In this document: one piece after another, positions 8,086 through 17,266 of the stretch | How the letters are laid out: the number at the start of each line of letters is the position of its first letter | Numbering within the stretch: position 1 is the stretch's first letter | From: an uncultured Corynebacterium sp. | GTDB taxonomy: Bacteria; Actinomycetota; Actinomycetes; Mycobacteriales; Mycobacteriaceae | Direction of reading: 5' to 3' | DNA: 64,000 nucleotides | Assembly (NCBI RefSeq): GCF_946221935.1 | Contig: NZ_CAMIGN010000012.1 | Span: 22,823-86,822, forward strand | The notes under the pieces: model-generated | What the model saw: only the letters and a program-made list of their open reading frames with translations | Database searches by the model: none | What the model was told of the DNA's origin: nothing | Program-made: the position numbers and the translations under genes

Positions 8086-8595
8086 CTATATTTGTGAAGC
8101 CACCGCCTGCCCCACCACAGCTTGAGCCATCGCCTCCAGCTCCGCCAGGTGGGGCTCAATTTCTCCAGTGAACTCGACGGGTTCGGCGACTGTGTCCCAT
8201 TCCAATCCTGTGAGGATGGAGCGCATCGCCTTCTCCGCGCCTGTCGTGTCGTAGCCTCCGCGGATCCACCAGCTAGTCGGAGTGGCTTTCTTCTCTTCGA
8301 GCACGGGCATATACACCGTGTCGAAATAGTGTTTGAGCGCACCGGAGATATAGCCGAAGTTGGCGGTGGTTCCCAAGATGACAGCATCCGCCCCGCGCAG
8401 CTCCTCCACGTCCGGTTCTAGAGCTTGCCGCTCCACGATTTCCACGGCAGCACCGTCGAGCTCTGTATTCACCTCGTCGGCAGCGGCGCGCGCCGCCGAA
8501 AGTACTGTGTCTGCCAACTTCTGAGCTTTTTCAGTCGGGCTGTGGTGGACGACGAGGATTGTTACTGACTTAGCGGTCACAGGGTTTTCGCTCAT
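8086..8595 (-). CDS. Flavodoxin-like / NADPH-dependent FMN reductase family protein
   Basis: 169 aa. The N-terminal VTILVVHHSPTEKAQKLADTV corresponds to the flavodoxin phosphate-binding loop (S-x-T/S-x-K), followed by GADAVILGTTANFGYISGALKHYFDTVY, typical of WrbA/flavodoxin_5-type proteins contacting FMN. The C-terminal region WWIRGGYDTTGAEKAM also fits this fold. It probably binds FMN and acts as a small redox protein; the substrate is unknown. It is divergent from the broken gamma-carbonic anhydrase gene. Confidence 0.75.
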   Translation of the reverse strand: MSENPVTAKSVTILVVHHSPTEKAQKLADTVLSAARAAADEVNTELDGAAVEIVERQALEPDVEELRGADAVILGTTANFGYISGALKHYFDTVYMPVLEEKKATPTSWWIRGGYDTTGAEKAMRSILTGLEWDTVAEPVEFTGEIEPHLAELEAMAQAVVGQAVASQI

Positions 8596-8655
8596 GCCGC
8601 CAACGCTACAGATCCTGTGATTCCGCGTGGACTATTCAGGGAAAGGGGGCGTGGG

Positions 8656-8669
8656 GGCGTCAATAAATA
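8656..8669 (+). repeat. GGCGTCA motif upstream of the gamma-carbonic anhydrase pseudogene
   Basis: GGGGGCGTCAATAAATAG, ending 16 bases before the ATG region at 8676-8685. A noncoding copy of the dispersed motif. Confidence 0.45.
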
Positions 8670-8675
8670 GTTAGG

Positions 8676-9096
8676 ATGAGAAACATGAATGCAGCACCGC
8701 TTATCCTTCCGTTTCAGGGCAGGGCGCCAAGGATCCACCGCAGCGCAATGATCTCCCCTGGCGTGACCATCATTGGGGATGTGGAAATCGGGGCGGATTC
8801 CTCGGTGTTCTATGGCTGCGTTCTGCGCGGTGATGTCGGAGCGATCCGCATTGGCGAGCGCACAAACGTTCAAGACAACTCGGTGATGCATGTGGAACGC
8901 GGGCGCAGTGGTGCTGGAAGGGCAAGAAATTCCCGCCGGATCCCTGGCAGCTGACCTGCCTGCGAAAGTACGGCGCGAACTCTCCGAGCAAGAGCGAGAA
9001 GGGTTCATTGCCCACGCGGCACGCTACGTAGAAACGGCGCGCAACCAGGCAAATCCGGCTGAAGCGCTATCTCTGGAAGACGTGTACTTCGACTAA
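8676..9096 (+). pseudogene. Gamma-carbonic anhydrase family gene with internal deletion and frame change
   Basis: The first frame encodes the start of a left-handed beta-helix (PLILPFQGRAPRIHRSAMISPGVTIIGDVEIGADSSVFYGCVLRGDV...RTNVQDNSVMHVE) and then runs out of frame to a stop at 8954. The C-terminal part reappears in another frame from about 8890 (GAVVLEGQEIPAGSL...PAKVRRELSEQE...). Full-length relatives are about 175-185 aa; roughly 50-60 residues of central hexapeptide repeats, including the usual zinc His region, are missing at the junction near 8885-8910. The product should be inactive. A sequencing artefact is unlikely because a whole segment is lost as well as the frame. Confidence 0.82.
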
Positions 9097-9205
9097 CACG
9101 CCACGCACCTATAACAAACTGTGAGGCTCTTAACGCCTTCCCTTTAGGCTCGCCGGGTGAGTCGTTTCGAATTTTATCCCGCTGGTAAATAGACTTATCC
9201 AAGTT

Positions 9206-11605
9206 ATGGAACAGGGAAAATCTTCGACGGACGATTCGACCAAACAGTCGAACTCCACAAAAATCAAGAAACCGACGGAGCCCCGCGGCTCGGAGAAAGC
9301 TGCTAAAGCGGGCACTTCCGGTAAATCCGGCGCACGTGTTTCCACGATGCGCTACGACATCGAGGGACTGCGTGGCCTAGCCATCGGCCTGGTCGTGATC
9401 TTCCACGTATTTGTTGGCAAGGTCAGCTCTGGTGTGGACGTGTTCCTGTTGCTCGGCGGCATCTTCTTCTTCGGCAGCCAGCTGCGCAATGCACAGAACC
9501 CGAAGGGACTCACGTTCCTGCAGTCCCTGATTCGTATTATTCGACGCCTCTTCCCGCTGCTTGCGGTGGTTGTCGCCAGCGTGCTGGCGGCATCGCTGCT
9601 GCTGATGAACCGGCTTGTGCATGTGCAGATGGCAAAGGATGCAGTGGCTTCCCTGGGCTACTACATCAACTGGCAGCTTGCATATTCCGGCCGTGAGTAC
9701 ACCTCCGTACGCACCACAGTCAGTCCATTCCAACACCTGTGGTCCATGTCCGCACAGCTGCAGATCTACGTCGGATCACTGCTGGTAGTGACCCTCCTTG
9801 CCCTGATTTTCAGGAAGTACGCCCGCCAGGCACTGTTGGTTGTCTTAACTGCTGCCACTGTGCTTTCGTTCGCTTACGCGACGTACTTCCACATGGAAGA
9901 CCAGACCATCAACTACTACTCCACGCTGAGCCGTTTCTGGGAGATCGGTCTGGGTGGTCTGCTCGGCATGCTGTTGCTGCGCCGCGACGAGAACGGCAAT
10001 CCTGTCCTGCGCCCCATGGGTCGCTGGACGCGCACCATCATGGGCATTGTGGGTCTGGCCATGATCATCAGCACCGGCCTGTTCCTGGACGGTGCTGACC
10101 AGTTCCCCGGCCCGTGGACACTCGTTCCGCTCATCGGCGCACTGCTGGTTGTACTGGCTGGCCACTCCGGCGAGCCGGTAGGTGTTACTCGACTGCTGCT
10201 GACTCGCCCATTCCAATTCTTGGGACGTATCAGCTATGCACTGTATGTCTGGCACTGGCCGATCTTGGTGCTGTGCGTCTACTACTTCAACGTTCCCAAG
10301 GTCACGCCTGCCCTCGGCGCAGCGGTGATCGCCGGCAGCGTTGTTTTGGCCTGGATCTCCAACAAGCTAGTGGAGCGTCCGCTACGTCAGGGTAAGAAGC
10401 CCGAGCGCAGCTGGATTCTGTTTAGTCCCCGATACTGGGCTAAGTCCCTGTCCGCTTGGCCGAAGGCTGTTTACGCCGTTCTGATTCTGGTTATCGCTGG
10501 CGCTGTGGTGGCGTCGCCCCAGTATCTACAACACCGCGAAGATGTAAACAGCGAACAGCTGTGGGATCTAGCCAAGGACAAGGCCATCTACCCAGGCGCG
10601 GCAAGCTTCCTGGTGAATGCCCCAGTGCCGGAGAACATGCCGCTGGTTCCGCCACTAGAGGACTTCCACTCCCTCCTGCCGCAGACTCAACCGGATGGGT
10701 GCCAGATCGGCTTCGATAGCGATGCGCTGATTCTGAAGAAGAACTACAACCGCTCCGACGAAGAGTGCGCCTATGGCGATATTCACTCCGATAAGACGAT
10801 CTACGTCATCGGTGGTTCGCACTCCGAGCACTACATTCCGGCGCTGGACATCGTGGGCCGCAACCGGCACGTGAAGATGATCCCGCTGCTGAAGATGGGC
10901 TGCCCGGTAAACGCCAAGATCACGCGCGTCAATGGCGAAGAGTACCCCTCCTGCATCAGTTGGTCGGAGAAGGTCGTGGACTACATCAAGGAGAATCCGC
11001 CGACAGAGGGCATCTTCATGACCGGTACGCGCCCAACTTCGATCGGCGGCGCTGGCCCGGAGCAGGTGCCACAGGAGTACAAAGACCTAGTGCAGAGCTT
11101 CACGGACCAGGGCATCCACAGCTGGCTGATGCGCGATAACCCGTGGCAGACCACTGACAAGGGTGCACCTCGCGACATGCGCGCCTGCGTTGCCGAGATG
11201 ATGGAAGGCAAGCAAGGCGAGGTTGCGGAGAATGAGGACTTCCCCGGCCTGGCCAACCCCGGCCGCCCGAACTTCGACGAGGTGCTGGCCATCAACGCCG
11301 AGTGCGGCCAGAGTGTCTGGGATTCCCTGCTGCCTGTGGATCCCTCCATCGAGGCGTACAAGGGTATGGACGTGACCCTGATGGATCTGACGGCGGCGAT
11401 CTGTCGCGAGGATTGGTGCCCGTCCATCATCGGCAACATGGCGGTCTACCGCGATGCGCACCACTTCAACAACATCTTCGCCGAGACCCTCGCCCCGGAG
11501 ATGGAAGCGCAGATGTTCGACCCGAACCACAAGATCCCCCCAATGAATGTTGGGCTCAAGCCCAAGCAGCCCCAGCCGCCGAACCCGCAGAACCAGCAGA
11601 ACTAG
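9206..11605 (+). CDS. Membrane acyltransferase (acyltransferase 3) fused to SGNH hydrolase-like domain
   Basis: 799 aa. About 45 polar, Lys/Ser-rich residues precede an acyltransferase-3 domain (MRYDIEGLRGLAIGLVVIFHVF, about ten membrane helices to near residue 435). A long extracytoplasmic SGNH region follows: GGSHSEHYIPAL carries the putative nucleophile Ser, and YRDAHHFNN near the C-terminus carries the Asp-His pair. Such proteins O-acetylate cell-wall or glycolipid glycans. The substrate here is unknown; corynomycolate glycolipid or surface polysaccharide are options. The ATG has no clear Shine-Dalgarno, but TAGACTTAT lies just upstream, so a leaderless transcript is possible. It ends with a Pro/Gln/Asn-rich tail. 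Confidence 0.88.
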   Translation: MEQGKSSTDDSTKQSNSTKIKKPTEPRGSEKAAKAGTSGKSGARVSTMRYDIEGLRGLAIGLVVIFHVFVGKVSSGVDVFLLLGGIFFFGSQLRNAQNPKGLTFLQSLIRIIRRLFPLLAVVVASVLAASLLLMNRLVHVQMAKDAVASLGYYINWQLAYSGREYTSVRTTVSPFQHLWSMSAQLQIYVGSLLVVTLLALIFRKYARQALLVVLTAATVLSFAYATYFHMEDQTINYYSTLSRFWEIGLGGLLGMLLLRRDENGNPVLRPMGRWTRTIMGIVGLAMIISTGLFLDGADQFPGPWTLVPLIGALLVVLAGHSGEPVGVTRLLLTRPFQFLGRISYALYVWHWPILVLCVYYFNVPKVTPALGAAVIAGSVVLAWISNKLVERPLRQGKKPERSWILFSPRYWAKSLSAWPKAVYAVLILVIAGAVVASPQYLQHREDVNSEQLWDLAKDKAIYPGAASFLVNAPVPENMPLVPPLEDFHSLLPQTQPDGCQIGFDSDALILKKNYNRSDEECAYGDIHSDKTIYVIGGSHSEHYIPALDIVGRNRHVKMIPLLKMGCPVNAKITRVNGEEYPSCISWSEKVVDYIKENPPTEGIFMTGTRPTSIGGAGPEQVPQEYKDLVQSFTDQGIHSWLMRDNPWQTTDKGAPRDMRACVAEMMEGKQGEVAENEDFPGLANPGRPNFDEVLAINAECGQSVWDSLLPVDPSIEAYKGMDVTLMDLTAAICREDWCPSIIGNMAVYRDAHHFNNIFAETLAPEMEAQMFDPNHKIPPMNVGLKPKQPQPPNPQNQQN

Positions 11606-11621
11606 CTGAGGATTAGCGGGG

Positions 11622-12452
11622 CTAGTCGCCGGATCCTCTAGCTTCTTCGGCTGCCTGCGCCAGCAATGGTGCCCCATTCGCCGCGGTAGTGCGCAGCGAC
11701 CACGTACACATATCCGTCAGGTCGGTGCGCGCAGGAGAGATCTCCACTATTGGGGTGCCACGCTGAGCTGCGATACTGGGGAGCCCCGCAGCCGGCCAGA
11801 CCACTCCGGACGTTCCGATAATCACCACCAAATCCGCCATCCGCATGGCCTCTTCCGCGGCTTCCCATTCCCGGTGCGGTAGTGGCTCGCCGAACCACAC
11901 CACGCCTGGGCGCACCGGATTTCCGCACAGCGTGCACGTCGGGGGTGTTGCGCGCTCAATCTGTTCTGTCGGCAGCTTCGGCATTCGCGCGGGCTTGCTA
12001 CAAATGCTGCAGCGATAGCGAAACAGGCTCCCATGTAAGTGCGCCACATTCTTACTGCCGCCACGCTCGTGCAGGTCATCGATGTTCTGGGTGGTTACGT
12101 GTACGGTGACGCCCCCTCGTTCCGCCCACTGACCTATCGCTCGGTGCCCCGCATTTGCGTCGGCGCGGCGGCAAAGCACCGCCCGCCAGAGGTACCAGGC
12201 AAGCATGGGCTCGGGATCCTTTGCCCAGGCATCCAAACTGGCCATTGCCTGTGGGTCAACGTGTGACCAAATGCCGGTCTGCGCATCGCGGAAGGTATCC
12301 AGCCCAGAGTCGGCGGACATGCCCGCACCGGTGAATACTTCTACATATTTCGCTGCGCGGACTACCGCAACGAGGTCTTCCGGGAGATCCTCTTTTTGCA
12401 ATGGATGGACCCTCCCGGCGGTGGATTCTGGGCTGGTAATCACTGTGACCAT
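11622..12452 (-). CDS. Sirtuin, NAD-dependent protein deacylase
   Basis: 276 aa with the whole sirtuin signature: VFTGAGMSADSGLDTFRD (NAD pocket), TQNIDDLHERGG, catalytic His in HLHGSLF, a four-Cys zinc module (CSIC and CTLC pairs), RPGVVWFGEPLP, and VIIGTSGVVWPAA near the C-terminus. Because the zinc module and catalytic His are intact, I read it as a housekeeping deacylase and not a stand-alone NADase. It is convergent with the acyltransferase gene and divergent from the NUDIX/helicase pair. Confidence 0.9.
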   Translation of the reverse strand: MVTVITSPESTAGRVHPLQKEDLPEDLVAVVRAAKYVEVFTGAGMSADSGLDTFRDAQTGIWSHVDPQAMASLDAWAKDPEPMLAWYLWRAVLCRRADANAGHRAIGQWAERGGVTVHVTTQNIDDLHERGGSKNVAHLHGSLFRYRCSICSKPARMPKLPTEQIERATPPTCTLCGNPVRPGVVWFGEPLPHREWEAAEEAMRMADLVVIIGTSGVVWPAAGLPSIAAQRGTPIVEISPARTDLTDMCTWSLRTTAANGAPLLAQAAEEARGSGD

Positions 12453-12555
12453 GCCCCCAGGCTAGCGGGATAGTGGGACTGAGGACTTCGGAGCGGCAGG
12501 GAATTAGAATGCCTGATAGGCTACGGAAAAAATGTGCAGTTCGGGAGGTCATGAC

Positions 12556-12948
12556 TTGAAGAGAATCAATGTAGTCGGAGCCGTTTTGGTTCGCGATGGC
12601 AAGGTTCTGGCAGCCCAACGTAGCGCGTCGATGTCGCTTCCCCTCATGTGGGAATTCCCTGGCGGAAAAATTGAGCAGAACGAAACCCCAGTCGAAGCGC
12701 TCCGAAGAGAACTTAAGGAAGAACTACTCTGCGATGCAGTCGTAGGAGAACACGTCGAAACGACAGAGCATGAATACGACTTTGGAACCGTTATCCTCAG
12801 TACCTACTTTTGCACTCTAAATGGTGCTGATCCGCAGATCACGGAGCACAAGGAGATTCGGTGGGTAGCGGTCGATAATCTCCTCGACCTGGATTGGGCG
12901 CCAGCTGACATTCCTGCCGTCCAGAAGATCGTTCACCAGCTCGGCTAA
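12556..12948 (+). CDS. NUDIX hydrolase (MutT-like), first gene of a candidate defence pair
   Basis: 130 aa from a TTG at 12556, favoured by GGGAGG seven bases upstream and by the typical start KRINVVGAVLVRDGKVLAAQRS; an ATG at 12532 has no ribosome binding site. The NUDIX box GGKIEQNETPVEALRRELKEEL keeps the catalytic REL-KEE glutamates, but the usual Gly after EE is Leu. MutT-type enzymes hydrolyse nucleoside triphosphates such as 8-oxo-dGTP. The helicase gene starts 26 bases after its stop, so both are probably co-transcribed. Base composition appears lower in G+C than in flanking genes. Confidence 0.88.
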   Translation: MKRINVVGAVLVRDGKVLAAQRSASMSLPLMWEFPGGKIEQNETPVEALRRELKEELLCDAVVGEHVETTEHEYDFGTVILSTYFCTLNGADPQITEHKEIRWVAVDNLLDLDWAPADIPAVQKIVHQLG

Positions 12949-12974
12949 GAGCCAGGCTGAGGGGATGTGACTAT

Positions 12975-15878
12975 ATGTCGGTTTTCAGCACTGGCGTGGG
13001 GCTAGATACAGCTTTCGGGTACCTAAATCGGCAATTGGAATCTGATCGAGTATTCAACCCAAAGCTGATCTCAAATACCCCGGACAACGATATGCTGCGT
13101 GCGATCAAGCATGAGCTTAAGCGCGCCCAGAGCTTCGACTTCTCAATCGCTTTCGTCACCTCTTCTGCTTTGGCGTTGCTAAAGCAAGATCTTCTAGATT
13201 TCGAAGGTCGTGGCCGAATCATTACCTCGACCTATTTGCAGTTCAACGAACCTGCGGTCTTTAAGGAACTACTGCAGCTCACAAATGTCGAGGTGAGAGT
13301 TCTTAATGATTCGGTCGATGCCTTTCACAGTAAGGGGTATGTCTTTGAGCATACCGACGGCACAACTGCCATTATCGGCAGCTCCAATCTCACGCGCAGC
13401 GCACTGATTAGCAACTCGGAATGGAACCTTCGTTTCTCGGCTATGCCAGACGGCGACATTGCACTTCAGGTTCGCGATGCCATCACTCGGTTGGAAGAAC
13501 GCTCTGTTCCGCTGACTGCTCAGTGGATTAAAGATTACGAGAAATCTTGGAAGCCAGTTCCTCAACGGAGGCTAATCCTTGGAGAAAAGGACGAGGTCAT
13601 CCCCGTTGGCCGGATTCAACCCAATGCAATGCAGTCAGAGGCGCTGGGGAGAATCAAACAGATCCGAGAATCCAATGCCCGTCGCGCCATCGTGATCTCG
13701 GCAACCGGCACGGGTAAGACGATCCTCGCCGCACTCAGTGTTCGCGAAGCCAAGCCGGAAAGAATGCTGTTTATTGTCCACCGCGAGCAGATTCTGGACA
13801 AGGCAATCCTGGAATTCCAAAAGGTCCTCGAAGCCCCGGCAGAGGATTTCGGTAAATACGTTGGTTCCGTGAGGCAACAAGACCGTAAGTACGTTTTTGC
13901 CAGTGTTCAATCACTCTCGCGTGAAAGGAATCTGCAGGACTTCGACCCCTCGGACTTTGATTTCATCATCGTCGACGAAGTCCACCGTGCAGGCGCTGAA
14001 AGCTACTTGCGCATTCTGGAGCACTTTCAACCCGGTTTCCTCCTGGGTCTGACAGCAACGCCGGAACGTACCGACGGCTTTAATGTCTTCGAACTTTTTG
14101 ATTACAACGTGGCCTACGAAATTCGGCTTCAAAAGGCCCTAGAATCAAAGATGCTTGCGCCGTTCAGCTATTACGGCGTTACAGATTATGTCGATGAACA
14201 AGGGAAATCCATCGAGGAGACTAGCTCTCTTTCTCAGCTCCTGTCGACAGACCGAGTGAAGTACCTCTGCGACATGCTGACCACCTACGGACGGGCGGAC
14301 AAAGTAACGGGGCTCATGTTCTGCTCGTCTCGAAAGGAAGCGATAGAACTCTCTACCCTTCTCAACAGAGAAACGATTTTCGGCCATCGCCTTCGTACCA
14401 AGGCGCTTACCGGTAGTGATTCAGCGCAAACACGCAATGCCGTTATCGAAGAACTCGAATCGGGTGATCTGGATTACGTACTGACTGTCGATATATTCAA
14501 CGAGGGGATCGACATCCCCTCCGTGAACCAAGTGGTCATGCTCCGCAACACCGAATCTGCCATTGTTTTTACGCAACAACTCGGCCGTGGCTTGCGCAAA
14601 GCGGTTGGCAAGGATCATCTCCGGGTCATCGACTTCATCGGTAACTACAAAAACAATTTCCTTGTCCCCATCGCTCTTTTTGGCGATAGTTCCCTCAGCA
14701 AGGACCTCATCCGCAAGCGGATACGCGATGCCGACGAAGCAGGATCAATCGCAGGAATTAGCAGCATTAGCTTCGACAAGATCTCTGAACAACGAATCTT
14801 GGAAAGCCTTGCCCAAACCACCCTTGACACACTCCCCCAGCTGAAGCAATCATTCTCCGACCTGGCGTTCCGCTTAGGACGTCAACCTTGGCGTATCGAT
14901 TTTGCATTGCACGATACCGTTCAGCCCACAATTATCGCGACCTCGAGGTCCAATAATTATTGGGAATTTTTGGTCCGCGTGAAAAAGGAAACCCAACTCC
15001 CTACTGCAGACGAGAATGCCTTTCTAACTTTCCTTGACAAGGAACTACTTAACGGCCTCCGACCTCCTGAGCTGTTGCTCATAAGACAGCTGCTCAAAAA
15101 GGATTGCGTCTCCGTGGAAGAATTCCGAGCTCTTCTAGGGGGTTACAGCCCACAGCAGAAAGCACAAGGGCTGGATTCTATAGCCTTGCAATCAGTAAGC
15201 AGGATTCTGGACCTAAGCTTCTTCACTAGCAGCGAAAGGGCCAAATACGGCAAACTTCCCCTAGCCAATTTCGACAACGATTGTTTCACCATCAGCTCGA
15301 AACTTCGCGAATGCTATGACTCCTCGCCACTTTTCGCGCGCCATGTGGACGACGTAATCGAAACTGGTCTCCGCTCTAACCGCGAGCACTACAAGTCCCA
15401 GGGCAACCTGATTTCCGGTAAGCAGTATTCTCGCAAAGATGTATGTCGCATGTTGAATTGGGAAACCAACCAATACTCCACCATGTATGGCTACTCCGCT
15501 AATGAAGTCACCAAAACCTGCCCGATTTTCATCACCTACCACAAGGCAGATGACATCTCAGATTCCACAAAATACGAAGATAAATTCGACAGCCCATCGG
15601 CAATCAGCTGGTTTACGAAGTCCAACCGGCGCCTAAATAGCAAAATAGAAGCGCGCATCGTTTCCGGGGACTACACCCTGGAGGTATTTGTGAAAAAGGA
15701 TGACGCAGAGGGAAACGGCTTCCACTACCTCGGACAAGCCCACTCGCGTGATGCCGTGGAGACGACTATTCCAACAGCCAAAAAAACTATGCCCATTGTG
15801 AATATGCGCCTCGATCTTATGAACCCTGTTTCACCAGATTTGTACGAGTACTTCACAAAACACCCCACCACCAAGTGA
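12975..15878 (+). CDS. PLD-like nuclease - SF2 helicase - DUF3427 fusion protein
   Basis: 967 aa in one chain. An N-terminal phospholipase D-like half-site is visible (about 95-160: HSKGYVFEHTDG...AIIGSSNLTRSAL, HxK plus the GSSN element). The SF2 core follows: SATGTGKT (Walker A, about 242-249), IIVDEVHRAG (motif II, DEVH), LTATPERTDG (motif III), TVDIFNEGIDIPSVNQVV and QQLGRGLRK (motifs V/VI). A long C-terminal DUF3427-type region has HYKSQGNLISGKQYSRKDVCRMLNW. Proteins of this build occur in defence islands and resemble restriction-type DNA translocases. Lower G+C than the neighbours suggests horizontal transfer. No methyltransferase lies nearby. Confidence 0.88.
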   Translation: MSVFSTGVGLDTAFGYLNRQLESDRVFNPKLISNTPDNDMLRAIKHELKRAQSFDFSIAFVTSSALALLKQDLLDFEGRGRIITSTYLQFNEPAVFKELLQLTNVEVRVLNDSVDAFHSKGYVFEHTDGTTAIIGSSNLTRSALISNSEWNLRFSAMPDGDIALQVRDAITRLEERSVPLTAQWIKDYEKSWKPVPQRRLILGEKDEVIPVGRIQPNAMQSEALGRIKQIRESNARRAIVISATGTGKTILAALSVREAKPERMLFIVHREQILDKAILEFQKVLEAPAEDFGKYVGSVRQQDRKYVFASVQSLSRERNLQDFDPSDFDFIIVDEVHRAGAESYLRILEHFQPGFLLGLTATPERTDGFNVFELFDYNVAYEIRLQKALESKMLAPFSYYGVTDYVDEQGKSIEETSSLSQLLSTDRVKYLCDMLTTYGRADKVTGLMFCSSRKEAIELSTLLNRETIFGHRLRTKALTGSDSAQTRNAVIEELESGDLDYVLTVDIFNEGIDIPSVNQVVMLRNTESAIVFTQQLGRGLRKAVGKDHLRVIDFIGNYKNNFLVPIALFGDSSLSKDLIRKRIRDADEAGSIAGISSISFDKISEQRILESLAQTTLDTLPQLKQSFSDLAFRLGRQPWRIDFALHDTVQPTIIATSRSNNYWEFLVRVKKETQLPTADENAFLTFLDKELLNGLRPPELLLIRQLLKKDCVSVEEFRALLGGYSPQQKAQGLDSIALQSVSRILDLSFFTSSERAKYGKLPLANFDNDCFTISSKLRECYDSSPLFARHVDDVIETGLRSNREHYKSQGNLISGKQYSRKDVCRMLNWETNQYSTMYGYSANEVTKTCPIFITYHKADDISDSTKYEDKFDSPSAISWFTKSNRRLNSKIEARIVSGDYTLEVFVKKDDAEGNGFHYLGQAHSRDAVETTIPTAKKTMPIVNMRLDLMNPVSPDLYEYFTKHPTTK

Positions 15879-15998
15879 CGTTTTTGAGGGCGTAACGCCA
15901 CCACAGTCCTCTATAGTCGGTGGCATAGGCGCGCCCGCGGGAATGTGGGCGTCACGAGGACAGAGCCACTAAGAGAATCACAGAAAGGTCAACATACC

Positions 15999-16316
15999 AT
16001 GATCGTCACCACCACTAACTCCGTCGAGGGGCACCGCATCGCCCAGTACCTGCGCATCGTCTCGGGCGAGACCGTTGCCGGCATCAACATGTTCAAGGAC
16101 ATCGGCGCGGGCTTCCGCAACCTCACCGGTGGCCGTTCCTCCAGCTACGAGGGCGAGATCCTACAAGCCCGCGAGTCCGCGTTGAAGGAGATGGTGGATC
16201 GCGCCCTGGAGATGGGCGCGCACGGCATCGTCGGTGTGGATGTGGACTACGAAACCCTGGGTCAGGGTGGCATGGTGATGGTCAGCGCAACCGGCACTGC
16301 CGTCACTTTTCAGTAA
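15999..16316 (+). CDS. YbjQ/UPF0145 family protein
   Basis: 105 aa from the ATG at 15999 (AGAAAGG upstream); an in-frame extension to 15945 is unlikely. It has the family pattern: an early IVTTTNSVEGHRIAQYLRIVSGETVAGINMFKDIGAGFRNLTGGRSSSYE, then AHGIVGVDVDYETLG and a final MVMVSATGTAV. These small oligomeric proteins have been called heavy-metal-binding domain proteins, but no firm activity is known. A GGCGTCACGAGGA copy of the dispersed motif lies 45 bases upstream. Confidence 0.88.
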   Translation: MIVTTTNSVEGHRIAQYLRIVSGETVAGINMFKDIGAGFRNLTGGRSSSYEGEILQARESALKEMVDRALEMGAHGIVGVDVDYETLGQGGMVMVSATGTAVTFQ

Positions 16317-16325
16317 GGACGTTTA

Positions 16326-16345
16326 ACCCGGTGCGAGCCGGGCTT
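16326..16345. terminator. Hairpin between convergent YbjQ and SDR genes
   Basis: CCCGG-TGCGAG-CCGGG lies between the stops. A short T-stretch follows only on the minus side, so the terminator call is tentative. Confidence 0.35.
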
Positions 16346-17120
16346 ACACCTGGTCGAGCGGGCGGATCATAATTGATTCGACGTCCATGTGGCGGGGACG
16401 ATCCGCAATCCAACGAATAGCCTCGCCGATGTCTTTGGCCTGCAAGTTTAGTTTGTCGGCGTATACCTCTGCGGCTCGCTCGGCGTCTCCCTTAAAACGA
16501 TTCAGGCTGAAGTCCGTGGCAACCCGCCCCGGATCGACCTGGCACACACGCACACCTGTTTCGGCGAACTCCATGCGCATTACGTCGGTCAGCGCAGTTT
16601 GTCCGAACTTGGCGGCATTGTAGCCCGCACCACCGCGATATGCGCCGCGACCTGCAACGGAAACAACATTAACCACCTGCGGTGCCTCCGTGACTTTCAA
16701 CTGATCGAAAAGCGCACGGGTTACCTCCAACGTGCCCATCACATTCGCCTCAAACATCCAGCGCCAATCCGCCGGGTCAGCTTCGAGAACCGGATCTAGT
16801 CCGCGAGCGCCACCCGCGTTGTTGACCAGCAGATCCAGCTTGGAGCCCGTCAGCTCAGCCAGGGCGGCGGTGAAATTATCTATTGACGCCTTATCCGTCA
16901 CATCGAGCGCAAGAGGCGTTGCCTTGCCGCCCTCCTGAGCGATGTCTTGCGCAACTTCCTCGAGCTTTTCTAGGCGACGAGCCGCCAGAATGACGTACCA
17001 ACCATCTGCAGCTAAAAGCTTCGCAGTAGCTTCGCCGATTCCTGCGCTGGCTCCGGTCACGACAGCGATGCGAGTGTGAGACGGTGGGGTGATCGTGGAT
17101 GCTGCATTGTTAGTGGTCAT
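16344..17120 (-). CDS. Short-chain dehydrogenase/reductase
   Basis: 258 aa, classical SDR of the YdfG/serine-dehydrogenase-like type. TGASAGIG (about 22-29) binds the dinucleotide, RRLEK suggests NADP preference, NNAGG follows, then the catalytic Ser in VVSVAGRGAY and YNAAK as the Tyr-x-x-x-Lys pair. The ATG at 17120 has GGAG five bases upstream; a TTG further out is not needed. A proline-containing VDPGRVATDF motif closes the active site. The substrate cannot be told from sequence. It is convergent with the YbjQ gene over a CCCGG...CCGGG hairpin. Confidence 0.88.
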   Translation of the reverse strand: MTTNNAASTITPPSHTRIAVVTGASAGIGEATAKLLAADGWYVILAARRLEKLEEVAQDIAQEGGKATPLALDVTDKASIDNFTAALAELTGSKLDLLVNNAGGARGLDPVLEADPADWRWMFEANVMGTLEVTRALFDQLKVTEAPQVVNVVSVAGRGAYRGGAGYNAAKFGQTALTDVMRMEFAETGVRVCQVDPGRVATDFSLNRFKGDAERAAEVYADKLNLQAKDIGEAIRWIADRPRHMDVESIMIRPLDQV

Positions 17121-17266
17121 AGGCTCCAATGTAGCTGCTAGAAAAGTCCGGGAAAGCGTTATTCCATAACGGGTGTTAGGGATTCATTCAACGCAATGCG
17201 GGTTTCTAACCTATGCATTAACCTCTTGGGTAATAAGTAGCGTTTAATTAACCCTAAGGATCTGCC

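Noticed and set aside
11622..12452. Sirtuin as part of the adjacent defence candidate
   Set aside because: It is on the opposite strand, with intact zinc module and catalytic His typical of protein deacylases, and its composition resembles the core genome.
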